Assembly (NCBI RefSeq): GCF_047663525.1
Contig: NC_092594.1
Location: 38,196,001-38,260,000, forward strand
From: Anas platyrhynchos
Taxonomy: Eukaryota > Chordata > Aves > Anseriformes > Anatidae
DNA length: 64,000 nucleotides
Direction: 5' to 3'
Both the position numbers and the translations under genes were made by a program. The notes beneath the pieces were generated by a model. It did no database searches. It saw only the letters and a program-made list of their open reading frames with translations, and was not told the origin of the DNA. Shown here one piece after another: positions 21,840 to 48,787 of the stretch (positions are counted from its first letter, which is position 1; the number at the start of each line of letters is the position of its first letter).

Positions 21840-24800
21840 GACAGAAGAGCCAGGATTGCTGGGGCTCAGCAGCCTGCCTTTTTGAGAGTTTAATTGCTCA
21901 GGCTGCCTTTATACAGCCTGGGTACCCCCAGGTCCCTGTCCCACTGACCACACGCAACCAAGTCTGGCTTGAACTACATCAGACAAGCTAAAAATCATTT
22001 AAAATGATGCTTGCCCAGAAGAAAAAGCGCTGATTTCAGTAAGGGTCAGCCCTCAGCATCTGACAGGATCACGGTTGCAGCCTGTGCTCCAGCTGCACCC
22101 AAGTGAGAAATGCGACATTTGGAAATCTGCAGGAGCTGCTGCTAAACCTACACGCCCAATACCCCACAAACAGCGTTCCTCAAAGAGAGGGAACACTGGC
22201 ACGAAGTCGTTGCATCCCCATGACCCTGGTGCTACAGCCCCACGCAGGCCCCAAAGGCTGTGAGATTTGTTATTTCTGCAGCAGGGCTGAGCAGCTCCAT
22301 CAGCCCCCATGGCTCAGTTTGGAGAAATCCTCAGCAGAAATTAAGGAAGAGGCAGCACATGGGTACAGTAAGTCAAATGGACCGTGGAGAATTTAAATGA
22401 TTTATTGAAGTGTTCTAATTACAGGTTTGAAGCACGTGTTACACACGTAATGACTCTGTTTACTCGGTGTAGATATGTGATGCGTATTTATAAATAGGAT
22501 GTTGGGAACCTGCAGTTTTCTTGTTTTCTCTGTTCAAGCTCAAGTGCAGCCGGGCACAGAACAAAACACCCTTAAAAGCAAAGCTGGAGGTTTGCTCCTA
22601 GGGGTGAGGCAGTCCAGATTTGACCTTACCTGGAGCACCAGCTCTTTATCTCCTTTCCCTGACTCAGGTGACTTCCCCACCCCCAGCCGGCCATACAAGC
22701 TGCTAAGCAGTGCCATAAATTCATGTAACAGCCTCCTGTGACACTAAAATCTGCTACCTAGCTTGAGGAGGAGACAATCCTTGGCAGCTCCGCAAACATC
22801 TCCTTTTAAAGCAGAAACAAACGTACCTGCAGCACAAGACTGCTGCTTCAAGGCCACAGCTCTCCCCACCACGCTTCCCTTAAATTAAAAATTTTAACTT
22901 CACTGCTGCATTAGGGGGATCTCTTTGCCCATTCCCGTTTTTTATTCCAGATCCAGCCACGTTATCTTCTACAGGAGCTCTATAAACTGCTGTGATCCCA
23001 AGTCCAAAGACCACTGCATGACAAGACTGATTTTGATGGTAACGCTGCCTTCTGATTTGGTGCCAAAACACAGGGGGATTATCAGCATCACTGATTATAT
23101 AGGGTTCTGTACCTCTGCTTGCACTGACACCTCTACAGTGGGCAGTGTCTACAAAAATGGTTGCACGCACGTTGGTTTTAGGGTTGCCCAGAAAGGTGAA
23201 ATTCAAGCCCTGGCACCAGCTCTCCTTGTGTAGGGCAGCCAGTGCCACCTCTCTGGTTTCCCTGCAGTGCCCAGAGCATTTCCTTTTGATCAGCACGGCG
23301 ATCACAAGCACCCCCACTCTTCCCAACCCTTTGTTTTCCAGCCTGCTGTTTCTGCGTACTGAGAACAAAGTAAAGCCAACATTGAGCCAACTGCTGGTAG
23401 ATTTGCTCTATAGCCGTGCACCCCGCAGCAGCCCCCAGGAATGCAGAGCAGCTCGGCTGCCCAGCCAGCCACAGGTCCATGGCACACCCCAAGCACAGGG
23501 CAGGGCGCTGGGTGTTGGGAAACGCTGCAAAAAAAGAGCCAAGGAGGAACACCCCCATAACAGCCCCCAGGACAGCAGCACACCATCACCCAGCGGCCTC
23601 GTGCTGTGCTCCTCGGGGCTCCTCCAGCAGCAAAAACAGCTGCTGAGAAGCGGGTTCCTGGGGAGCATCCTCCTGCTCTGGCAGGTGGGTGCAGTGCCCA
23701 GGCCCTCCTGCAGGCATCCCAAGGGATCCTTCTCTTACCGGGGCTGTGGCAAGGTTTGTTCTTCCCGTCCATCACCTCAGCAGTCCCTTTTCGGTGAGGA
23801 TACTCACCCTCACTCTCCAGCCACTTGACACGAGCTCACCGCGTTCACGGCAAGCACTGTGATGAAGAAAAAGTGACCCCCAGATGTCACCAAGCCTCCT
23901 GCTCAGGACACACACACACGAACTCATGAAGGCTCAGTGCAATCTGCCTCACCACGAGCAATGCACACTCCCTCCTTCCATCCCCAATTCCAACAGGGCT
24001 TTAAAAACCCACAGGATCTGCTACCTGCAGACCCCAATGAAGCCACGTGCCAGGAGGCTCCACAGCAGCTCCTGCAGCACAGCCCTGCTCACGGCGCTGC
24101 TGGGGGCTCAGCCTGGAGCTGTGTTTCCAAACAATATTTCAGAACAGTATTTGGAACAGCATGTTCCAAAATAGTAGGTGCTCAGACTGCTCCCAGGGCT
24201 GCGGGCATTGCCCAGCAGCAGTTTCACACCCGAGGTGTCAGAGCTCCCCCCTGCTCCACCCATTGCAGACAGCTCTCCATCTGTCAGCTGCACACAACCC
24301 AACCAGCCACCCCTTCCCAAAGCAGTTTTTCTCCAAAAAGGTTAGAAATGAGCACTGCTGTCAGCAAATTGTCAGCAACCTACCTGTGCGCACCGACCTT
24401 TGACTTCAGGCACGTTGCTAGCTGCTTCCAAAATCACTCAGCACAGCACGCCAGGACGCATCCCTTCCTCCGGGCTCCTAAAGCATGAGGCTCCCACATG
24501 GGGCTCCCCAAAAGTCCTACTCCAACTTGAGGAGACAAACGGCACCACGGGTAGGGGTAAGAGCCAGCTACTGAACTCCTGAGGGTCTCCTAGCAAGGCC
24601 ACACAAACCCTTTTCCCCGTCAGGCTCAAGCTCCCCAGCACGAGCACTGCACTCGGCTTTTCCAGCCAACCTCTGTGCCGGGGCACTCGGTCCTGGCTCA
24701 ATTTCACCCCAAATCAGGCAAGGGCTGAGCAAACGCGGGTGTGCAGTGAAGGCAGCGGGGTCGTTGTAACGACTGCAGGACAAGCAGCAGTTATAGCAGG

Positions 24801-25655
24801 TGCTGGTGTCAGCTCCAGGCGTACGTCCTGCATTTATTAAAGCAAGGTGTGGCTACGCAAACCCATCCCAACGGGCAAAATCCTTACAGGTAGGAGGGGT
24901 GTCAATTCCCATATATTGACACCACTTTCTGATGTTCCATTTTCCTCAGAAAAACGTCTTTCCCACACAGACAACACTTACATTTATTGGTCACTCCCAT
25001 TTCCTCCCAGCATCAGCAGCATCCAACCTGTAAGATGAACTTTTCTGCTCCAACCCTGCCATCGTTAAATTCGCACGCCGATTTGCACCGCGTGCTCCTC
25101 CCTCGCTGACCTTTTTTTCTGCTGGTCATCTTTTCCAAATTGTTCAGATTTTTAAAAGGTTTGGTCCCCTGGATTTGGTGTGACAGCATAAGTAGCAATC
25201 TGGATAGAAATGTTACTGAAAAGCAAGCTCATTGACAGAGACCTGTTCCCTGAGTCCCTCCCCAGCACCACGGCCACAGGAAGATCTGGACCACTCGGGG
25301 CAGGACCTAGAGGACCCGCTGCTAACCTAGGCGTTTTCACCTCCGTGTGTTTCATGACATTTCTAAAAGAGCATGAAAATAAACCTTTATTTCAGTTAAC
25401 ACCCACCAATATTAAAGATAGACGTTCACAGTTTTAGTTCTCGACAGGAATGGACTGAAAGAGGCAAATTTACATCTAGCAGAGCAGACAGAGCAGGGGT
25501 AAGCTCAAGCTGTCCTGAAAGCCATCCGTGACGTGCCACCGGGAAACTGCTCTCTATCCTACAGCAGGGAAAGGGAAAGCTCCTGGCCAAGTCCGGCCAG
25601 CAGGGCCCCGAGGGACTGGAGGGCCCAGAAGTGTTTCTGCACATCAAGGTGTTCA
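21840..25655. other. Region between the IL12RB2 and SERBP1 3' ends
   Basis: About 3.8 kb, GC-rich between 22900 and 24800. It holds no exon I can assign. It contains a 162-codon minus-strand ORF at 22880-23368 and a palindromic steroid-receptor-like element at 24153-24167, both treated in the findings. Confidence 0.5.
24153..24167. promoter_or_regulatory. Candidate steroid hormone receptor element
   Basis: A perfect 15-bp palindrome, GGAACA-GCA-TGTTCC. It has the spacing and half-sites expected for glucocorticoid, androgen or progesterone receptor dimers. Inferred from motif only. Confidence 0.35.
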
Positions 25656-25661
25656 TTTATT
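25656..25661 (-). promoter_or_regulatory. SERBP1: Candidate distal poly(A) signal of SERBP1
   Basis: TTTATT on the plus strand, which is AATAAA on the minus strand, within an AT-rich segment. It would give a 3' UTR of about 1.9 kb. Other candidates exist, so this is one of several possible ends. Confidence 0.35.
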
Positions 25662-26361
25662 ATGTATTATTTGAGGCGTCCCTAATGCTGGAAGTCCAGC
25701 ACGTCCTACAAAGGAGGCAGAAGAGAAACAACTCAGTGCCAGGACTAGCACAGCCTGCGTCAGATCTGCTTGGTCAGAAGTGAACCGAGAGAGATCCCCA
25801 TCCCCTTCTCACAGCCTAGTACCTCCACTGACAGGTGAGCGCACTAAGGAGTCTCATTGATGGTATTAACAGTGGTTTACAACAAAAACTGCTGTAGAAA
25901 ATAGCTCGGGTAAATCAAGCCAGCTAAACCCCGCCGTGAAGGAGTTGGGTATTACATATTCAAAGGTCTCCAATACTTTTTGCCTGTCCTGTACAGCTTT
26001 TAAAAAAATAGAGCATTACCATTTGTTTCCTACCTACCTAGTTAAGAAACTACAAATGTTATAAGCTGTCCAAAGTGTAAAACATTAAATAAAATGAAAA
26101 CCCCACTTCTAGTCTCCTAATGAATGCTGCAGATAAAAACCCCAAGAAACCCTCGTTATTTGTCATTCTCTCACCTCCTTCTGGGTACCGAGTGGCAATG
26201 TTCCTGTTCACAGGGATTAAATTAAACCTACGAGTTCCTACGGCGGTCTAAAGAACTTTACAATCGCTCTCTGGAAAACATTCCTTTGTCAGCTAGCAAT
26301 CAGCACTGCACAAAATCCAGAACTAAATTCAGATGAAAAGGGGAAGTGTCAGGGGTCATTT

Positions 26362-26397
<36 letters not shown>

Positions 26398-27549
26398 TAT
26401 CACACACAGATTGCAATGCCCCTGCTTGAAACAGAAGCCAGGACTCCCTCCTGCCACACCAACCTCGTCCTGTGGCTGCTGCTGCTTCAGAGCTGCCGCT
26501 GCGGGAGCAGTGCTGCGAGCACATCAGATGCTGATGCATTTCTCACTGCTGCTTAATCCCACGGCCCAGCCGTAGTCCAGACAGACTACCCGAGCAGCAG
26601 CTACCACCTTCCCTCCCTCCCAGCTCCAAGCGACAGGAAAGGTCACTCTGCAGGGTGTTCTCCCAAAGAAAAAGCAGAGGTAATTTAAAAACTTCTTTTC
26701 TTTTTGCCAACAAAGCATCTTGTTCTGTTGAAGGGACAAGGAGGAGGGAATAAAGGTAAAAAGGGCGGGTGAAAGGTGTCATACATTAGCTTTAAAAAAC
26801 TGTTTAGACCAATTATCCACACATCATCGCTGGATCAATACACAGGTATGCAACTATAAACCAATGTGCTTTGAGTATTTTTCAAGTATCTGGTATCAAT
26901 TTTGTATAAAGATTTTGCGTAAACAAACTACTGAACAGATGAAAATGACTGCTTCTCCAAGTCGGAAATTAAGCTTAAAACTAAAGTACTCCAGGAGTTA
27001 GCACTCCGTACAGCACTAAGTCTGCCAAATTAAAGGTTCGTGTATTCCAGAAGACCATGGGCTGGTAAAAACCTGCTGAGCAGGAATTAAGGAAACAGAA
27101 ATAGTGTGCAATAATTAAAAACCAGTTTGCAGTTTGGGGGAAAACGTCTAAAATCCTGAATTAAAAAACACAAATGAAGTGAAAGCTTTTAACTGGTACA
27201 CACTGTTCACACCTATATTTCAAGTTTGGAAACGCATATTTTCAAGCAGCAATACAAAAAAGTATCCATGAAGAATGCATAATCTCTGAAAAAATTATGA
27301 AAACATCCCTGCTACCATTACATTTCTAAATACAAAACTGACTACCATATTGTTGCTTCTGTGTAGCGAGAGAAGTTCATTTTCAAAACAGATAAAATTC
27401 AGTCTTTAGGTGTGAATGGTATGAATGACAGTCTCTTTTTTTCTTTTTTTTTTTTTTGTTTTAAATTTCTTAGTTGTTTAGGATCCTTAAGCATGCAAGC
27501 CTCGGAGAGGAAGGCCCGACGAGGGCAGGGTTGGCTTATGACATCCAGT
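25662..27549 (-). other. SERBP1: Probable SERBP1 3' UTR
   Basis: AT-rich sequence directly downstream of the SERBP1 stop codon. The mammalian gene has a long 3' UTR, so most of this is inferred to be transcribed. It includes a run of 31 T at 26366-26396 (A31 in the mRNA sense). Confidence 0.5.
26366..26396 (-). repeat. Homopolymer of 31 A/T
   Basis: An uninterrupted T run on the plus strand, inside the presumed SERBP1 3' UTR. Confidence 0.95.
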
Positions 27550-42106
<14,557 letters not shown>

Positions 42107-42310
42107 GATGGGCCCCCGTCGGCGGGATCCTGCTGCGATGCTGCCGGGCCCCCCCCTCCGCGCCCTGCCGCCTGCCGCACAAGATGGCCGGCCCCGAGCA
42201 GACGCGCTTCTCTTCCGGCGCCCGGCCGCATCCGGGCACCTCACCCCGCGCGGGGCCGCTCGGGACTTGGAGGCGGCCCGAGCCCGCCGCCGCCCGCGCC
42301 CGCCCGGAGG

Positions 42311-42330
42311 ACTACAACTCCCAGTGTGCC
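42311..42330 (+). promoter_or_regulatory. SERBP1: ZNF143/Staf binding site
   Basis: actacaactcccagtgtgcc fits the ACTACAATTCCCAGCATGCC-type consensus at nearly all positions. It lies about 205 bases upstream of the SERBP1 ATG. Confidence 0.8.
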
Positions 42331-42351
42331 CCGCGCCGCCCTTAGATTTTT

Positions 42352-42389
42352 GGGGGGGGGGGTGTCATGGCGGTTCCCCCCCCCCCCCC
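42352..42389. repeat. G11 and C14 runs facing each other
   Basis: A run of 11 G (42352-42362) and, 13 bases later, a run of 14 C (42376-42389). Together they can form a G:C hairpin or quadruplex/i-motif structures. Confidence 0.9.
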
Positions 42390-42669
42390 TCCGTCCCCAG
42401 GGGTCGTCTCAGGGAGGGCGGTGGGGAGCGGGAGTTGCTGAGGGGGCTCCGCGCGCAGCCCCAGCCCCGTCCCAGCAGCGATTAATTTAGTCAAATTCGA
42501 GGCCCTGTCAATAAACAAACCCAAAATCTGGAATAAAACACCATATTTTTGAACATTTTTGAACGCGCTGTGCCCCACAAGTGCCACAAAGCACCTGGAC
42601 ATGCGGACACTGAGCTGGGAGCCAGGCTGGCTGCAGCAGAGCGCCATTCCCCATACACCACCCCACCGT

Positions 42670-42856
42670 CCCGTAGGATTTGTCACTGGAATGGTGGTCA
42701 CGGCAGCTCTGTTTTATCGGTTTTGCAAGGACCGTGCCTATTTCACCTCCGCTTGTTGTACTGGTTCCATATGAAGAGCTCCGCACCCTAGTGCCTTCTA
42801 CCCACCTAATAAAATCCCACCTTACACAAAGCCAGCTGAGATATATTCAGTCTTCC
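42670..42856. repeat. Dispersed direct repeat, copy 1
   Basis: About 187 bp starting cccgtaggattt and ending near gagatatattcag, closely similar to 43849-44031. The unit contains ttttgcaaggaccgtgcc. I do not recognise the family. Confidence 0.8.
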
Positions 42857-43848
42857 TATTGCTCTGAGGGGAATGTGCCCCAGCCACGGACCCACGCATC
42901 GCCCTCAGACATGTCCAGAGGGAAAATTATGCCCAAGGAGCAGCTCCGTGTCCCTACAGCCACCCTGCAGCCCCCTAAAAACCTTTGGAGACAGTGGCAT
43001 GGGTGCCCTGGGTACCCAAGGCCTCCGTGTGCTGTGATAAACGTGTCATTGAATGCAACTTCAGTGACACTGGTTTAAGAGGTTTGCTGCTATAACCAAT
43101 AAAACTTGTTGTTTCACAACCTCAAAGATTTACCTTGAGCTTAGAGGTATAATATTTCCGTCTTCCATTAACAATTACGTTCTTCTAATTAGCAGATACA
43201 ATTAGAAGACAATATCAAGTTGTCAGAAAAACAAGATGGTAAATATTAGCAGTACTAATTAGTCGCTAGTTCTTTTTATACTCAGTGCAAATTATAAACA
43301 TCCTGAAAATTAAAACATACTTGACATCTCCTTCTAAAATACTTTTTTCTATATATTTTTTTTTTCTAAAATACATGTTTTCTATATGTCAGAACCTTGT
43401 GGTACCTGATAGTATAATTGTGTTTATCCCCATCAAGGATAATATTTCTAATATCTCTGAGGAAGCCCCCCTTGAAGCTCCGGATCTCTCACATCAGAAG
43501 CTCACGCTGTTCTTGGGATATTTTAAGTGATTACCGCAAATTAAATCCTCAGAACTCAATATATTTTCCTCAAGCAAGCCTGTTTGCTTTTGGAATGAAT
43601 CAAATACCACCAAATGATACGTGCACATAATTAACAGTCAGGGCAGAAGTTTTCTGGAAAAAGCTGGAACCCATTTCAGCATCCTGCTCCGTCACAGGCA
43701 CCGAGCCTGCGTTGCACCACGTACATTTTATTAATAAAATCCAAGCATTCGCACTCAGAGCCTTGAAGCACTGCTTGCCAGATGGCATGGACGGCTTCAT
43801 GGTTGTACGATGGCATTTGATTACACAAACGGATTTCTCAGTCACCTG

Positions 43849-44031
43849 CCCGTAGGATTTTTCACTCGAATGGCAGTCACAGCAGCTCTGTTTTTTGGTT
43901 TTGCAAGGACCGTGCCTATTTCACCTCCGCTTGTTGTACTGGTTCCGTACGAAGAGCTCTGCACTCTATCTTCTAACCACTTAATGAAATCCCACCGTAG
44001 ACAAAGCCAGCCGAGATATATTCAGTATTCC
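43849..44031. repeat. Dispersed direct repeat, copy 2
   Basis: Second copy, same orientation, about 1.18 kb from the first. The central 45 bases, ending in gttgtactggttcc, are virtually unchanged. Confidence 0.8.
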
Positions 44032-47000
44032 CAAATTTCCCAAGTGAAGCTATGGCCTGATGGGTTTTGAGTCACGCCTTGAATCAAGCACACACAAAAC
44101 AGATTCAAAATGCTTTAATATAAACTGAGAAATAAACCAGCTATCGTGTGTACATGCTCACAGACAGCCAGATGTGTTTATTCCACACAGCAAAAAGCCA
44201 AAGTTGAAGGGTGCATGGTAAGAAGCCGCGTGCTTTGTCACACACGGTGCTTGCACGTGGGCATTTGCAATAAAGAGCCCTAATTACCAGCCACGCGGGG
44301 CCCGGTTTTCAGGCGCTTCGTGTTTGAAAAGCAAATTCATTGATCGGTGTTCCCGGTGATAACTTCTGCCTCTCTGGACGGGCACACCCAGCGCAGCGCC
44401 GCAGAAATCCCAACCCAGATGTTTACGTGGCAGCTCCCTTCTCCGGCCTCTCCTGCTCAGGACTGCACCTTGAGGTTGTGCATCACCCCCCGGAGAAACA
44501 CAGAAGTTGTGAAGGCCTCAGGTCCACGTTCACCTGAGGAATTCGGGCTGAAACAGGCAGGAAACGTGTTGGGGTGTGAAGGGCGGCTGGCTGCGTCCCT
44601 CAAACACAAAATGAAGGAAGTCTTGGGTCTAACGAGTGGCTGTGAGCTGCAGAACCGACAGGCCGGGCTGCCTACACCTGGGGAGCTCTGGGTGGGCTCC
44701 GAGGGCTCGCTGGTATCTCGCAGAGGCCAGAGCGTTGCCCTCCTGCGGGGGCATCAGCTGCGCCCAGCTGCCTGCTGCACAAGGCTGCCGGGATGATAAG
44801 GCCTCCCGAAGCGCCGCTGCTCCGTCAAATCTGCTGGGCAGCGGGCTCAAAAGAGACCGGGAGGGGGGCTGAGGCTGGGGTTTGGGCATGCCTTGCTTCC
44901 CTAGGAAGCTTGGCCCACACATGTTTTCTCCTGGGCACAGCCAGGGAAAAAAGGAATTGGGGGAAAAGGTGGTTTTCTGCTTGCCTTTTTTTGGGTGGTG
45001 CTGCTGCAGATAAGCAGGGCCGGCCTCCAGCGCAGGGCGAAGGGGCAGAACCAGGCAGCTCGGCACAGCCAGCAGCAACCACGGCCAAACCCTCCACACA
45101 GCACTTTTTGGAGAAACATCCCCAGCTCCCCTGCAGGCCACGGGCACAGTTTGCTCACACGTACGGGGACAGGCACATCCCTCCGTGCTCCTGCACACAG
45201 CTGGGTGCTGGAGGCTCCTGCCTGGGGGATCGCAGCTCCCCACGTCCTGGTGCTCAGGACAGGGCTGGTGGACACTCAGGACATAGCTGGTGACAAGATT
45301 TGGGGCTTTATGATTCTGTCGACATCGGCTGAATGACAAAATTTGCAGCCGGAGGACCATTTGGGCACGCTCAGTGATGCCCAACTGCAATCGATCCTGA
45401 AAACCTGAACCACAGACAGCCGTAGCCTGGGAATTAAATAACCAAGGACTATTAACACAGCACTTCTGCTTCTAATCAGGGCTGTAACTTTTATGTTACG
45501 GCTTCCAAATCGCCGAAACCCCACTTGGCAGTCTCAGGACGGTCATTTCGTTAGCGCTGTTTGCTGATGCGGTCGTTAGAGGCTGATTGAAACGCGCACG
45601 GGTGGCCTCCAAGAGCTGGCATCAATGTCAGGATGGCAGTGCTGGGTTTTGGGGGAGCACAGCCTGATTTTATCCATTATTGCTCAGCCCCAGCACAGAA
45701 CCAGTGCTCCCAGGGGCTGCGGGTGCTATTTGTGGCCGGGGCAGGCAGCCTGAAGCTGGCCTATAGATAACCCAGCCAGGGAGCTCCTGCCCAAAAGAGG
45801 CTCGGCGAGCGGTGTGACACGCTGCACCCAGGCTATTTTCAAGCCTTGCCAGCAGCTGTCGGCCGTCTGCTTATGAAGCAAGAGGGGGAAACGCGGCAAG
45901 TTCAGGGCAGGGGGAGACGAACCCGTCTGGGTCTTTGTTCCATCTCCGAGGTGCATTTTTCCTGCTTTTTTTTTTTGGCTGAAGGACATTTACAAAGCCG
46001 TGCTGCTGGTTTTCTCCAGATGCATGCACCACTCCCCGCCAGAGCACACAGCACGCCGAGCAGGAGGAGGTTGTTCGGGATCTCTTCAGGGTGGATCTCT
46101 TCCCAGGCCGTACAAAACGCTCCAGTTTCTCATACAAAAAACCATGACATTTGCTTCTGAATGAAGTCAGGTACAGCCAGGACTAAAAACAGGACGGAAA
46201 ACTTCACATGCCACGTAACCACGGCACCACAAAGTACCTTCAGCAACTTTCTGCTCATTTTTTTCTGCTTTGTTTTCACCGGGTTTTCGACCTGCTGCAT
46301 GAAGACACCGAGTGTCCAAAACGCGTTGCACAACTCCAGCAGGGACAGCTCGGGGGGTGAAGTGTGACGGATGGCCTGCTGGTGGCAGGTCTTGTGGGTG
46401 AAGAGATGGGTGCCGGCGAGTGTGAAATAGCAGAGGGTGGAAGAAAACCAAGCAGCCTACCTGCGTCTAATTTTTTGCAATTAAAAGCACGCTGCGTTAA
46501 CTCACAGGCACCTGCTGCTGCTGGCTCACCGTGGGGAATACAGCAGGCAGCACGCACACCGAGCACTTTTTACGGAGATGTTTGCATCAATGGATCCGTG
46601 GCACAGGGCTTCTGATTGGGATAAAGTCCCAGAATGACACAGCGCTGAGCAGGGCAGCGGGGATGGCCAGGAGGGGTCCGGCAGAGCTCGGGAAAGCTGC
46701 ACCGCACGAGCAGCACCGCGGCTTTGTCCTCCCGGATATTCTGCTCACTTCAGCACAGCTCTGGGCTTTTTTTTTTTTTTTTCAGAGCAGAAAAACCAGC
46801 AGAGTCATTACGAGGAGGGCTGTAAACACGCGAATAACAACACCAAGTACGTGCACGGAGGAGTAAAAAAGGCCCATCGAAATGTGCACCGGGCAAGGGA
46901 ACACACCCTGCGGCCGCAGAGCTTTGACTGCACATTCAGCCAGGCTCTTTCTTCCCTCGAATCCCAAACAACCTGCAAAGAGGGAGTTCCTCCTTAACAG

Positions 47001-48446
47001 CAGCCAAGGTAAAAGGTATTTTTAGCTCCGAAAACGAGCGCTGCAACAGTCAGAAGCAGAAGGTCAGGGAGCCTGAGCGCTGCTTTTATCAGCCCCCTCT
47101 GTGGGGCTCGCTCCTGCCCGCCCATGCTCTGCGCTGCTCAGAAGATGGAAAAGGGGAGAGAAAAACATTTCCTCCGAGATCTGCAGAGCATTGGTGGGGG
47201 GGAATTAAAACCCGCAGCAATGGGGCGAGTGGTGCCGTGGGAGCCCAGCCCGAGCACGCAGCAGGCGCAGCACCCACGGTGCCTCTTCCCATGGGTGTCA
47301 CTGGGGAAAAGAGCAGGGAACGCAGAGGTGCCGCGGCGAAAGGGCCAGCAGCAGTGCTGCGAAGCCCGGGACAAGCCAAAGCAAATCCTGCAGGCTGGCG
47401 GGTGGCTGCCCGGGCAGAGAGCTGCTCTTCCCTGCCGGCTGAACCGGCCTCCGCGGCCACGGGCACTTTCCCATTGCCACGGCTGCTGTTCTGCAGGAAA
47501 AAAAAGCAAGCACATTTTTTTATTTTTTATTTTTTTTTGCAGGGCGCCGCGTTGAGCAGCACCACTTCCAGCCCAGCCCGTCCCGGCTGCGTGCTGGTTG
47601 TGGAGCCCACGGCTTCGTGAGGCGTCCCCCTCCCCGTCCCCAGCCTGCCTGCAGCCACCGAGCCTCGCAGCCTCCGGGCTCCAACCTCGCTGCCTCCCCG
47701 TCGAGCCCTCTCCGTGGTGCAAAGAGAAGGGACCTGCTGGTTTCGCCGTGCCAACATCTCACCTGGCTCATTCCTGGTTGTGCTGGGAGCGCGGCACACC
47801 GCAGCCTCCAAAAAATCCCCTCCTTAACATGATGGAAAAAGTGCTCCCAGCCCAGCCCCGCAGCTCGCCCTCCCACCACTGAGATTTTTCCTAAAAATCA
47901 GCTCAGACTGACTGCGGGACCTTTGCCCCAGCCCAAAACCCCGCCAGCACAACCCTGGCACTGCCTCCACGCGCTGCTCCCTGCGGGGATGAGGACGGCG
48001 CACGGGCACGACCCACGGCCCCCCGTGTCCCCCCACACCACCCCCAGGCCCCTTTTTGATTAAACCAAACGGTGCACGCAGCATCGGGAGGCCAAGGGAA
48101 GCCCTCTGCCATCCCGCGCGGCGCTCCTGGGAAGAAGGCGTTGCACTTGGTGCGTTTCTGGGCGTTTTCCTGCATTTTGCCACTGGCAGACCCGAGTTTC
48201 GAGGCCGCCCTCCCAGCCGGAGGAGGAGCGAGGGGAGGACACGCAGCGCGTTCAAGCTGGGGATCAGGGAGCAGAGATGAGCCCTGGGTGCCCGTGCTGG
48301 TTCTGGGCACCATGGTGTGTACGTGAAGGCACCGAGAGCCAACAAGGGGAGCCCCAAAACCTGCTGCAGATTCCCCCGCCCGCAGCACGCACCGGGCAGG
48401 AGGGGGTGCCCAGGAGCGCCCTGCTCAGCCCCATATCAGGCCGGGG

Positions 48447-48787
48447 CAATTAGCCCGAGCCATTAGTGCTGGTGCTGTCGCTCACTAATGAGGCTCGAGC
48501 TCCCAGGAGGCGAGGAGGGAGCACGCAGAGCATTTCGGGGCGCTGCAAGTGAGCTGCAGCCGGGACACCGGCCCCAGTGAACGTGCCGCTGCTGGGCGCG
48601 CTCATCCCGCACGTGCTCCGGCACGCATGCTGCGGCAGCAGGCTCGCCCCGGCGGGGAAATTCGGGGAGAACAAGATCAAACAGCCTGAAAACAGGTCAC
48701 GGCATCGCCTCTGCTGCAGATGGGCAAGACAAGTACTCATTAGGGTGATTACAGGCGGGGGAACTACCCCGGCTCTCTGCTAATGAG
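48447..48787. promoter_or_regulatory. Candidate enhancer with clustered TAAT motifs
   Basis: Within GC-rich DNA, five homeodomain-type cores occur: CAATTAG 48447, CATTAGTG 48461 with its inverted copy CACTAATG 48483, CTCATTAG 48737 and CTAATGAG 48780. A TCF-like agatcaaa occurs near 48674. Function is inferred from motif clustering only. Confidence 0.3.

Noticed and set aside
23145-23828. 227-codon plus-strand ORF
   Set aside because: Serine/proline-rich GC-driven frame with similarly long frames on the opposite strand; no splice context or recognisable domain.
44629-45390. 253-codon minus-strand ORF
   Set aside because: Overlaps several long frames on both strands in CpG-rich DNA, as expected by chance; no family resemblance.
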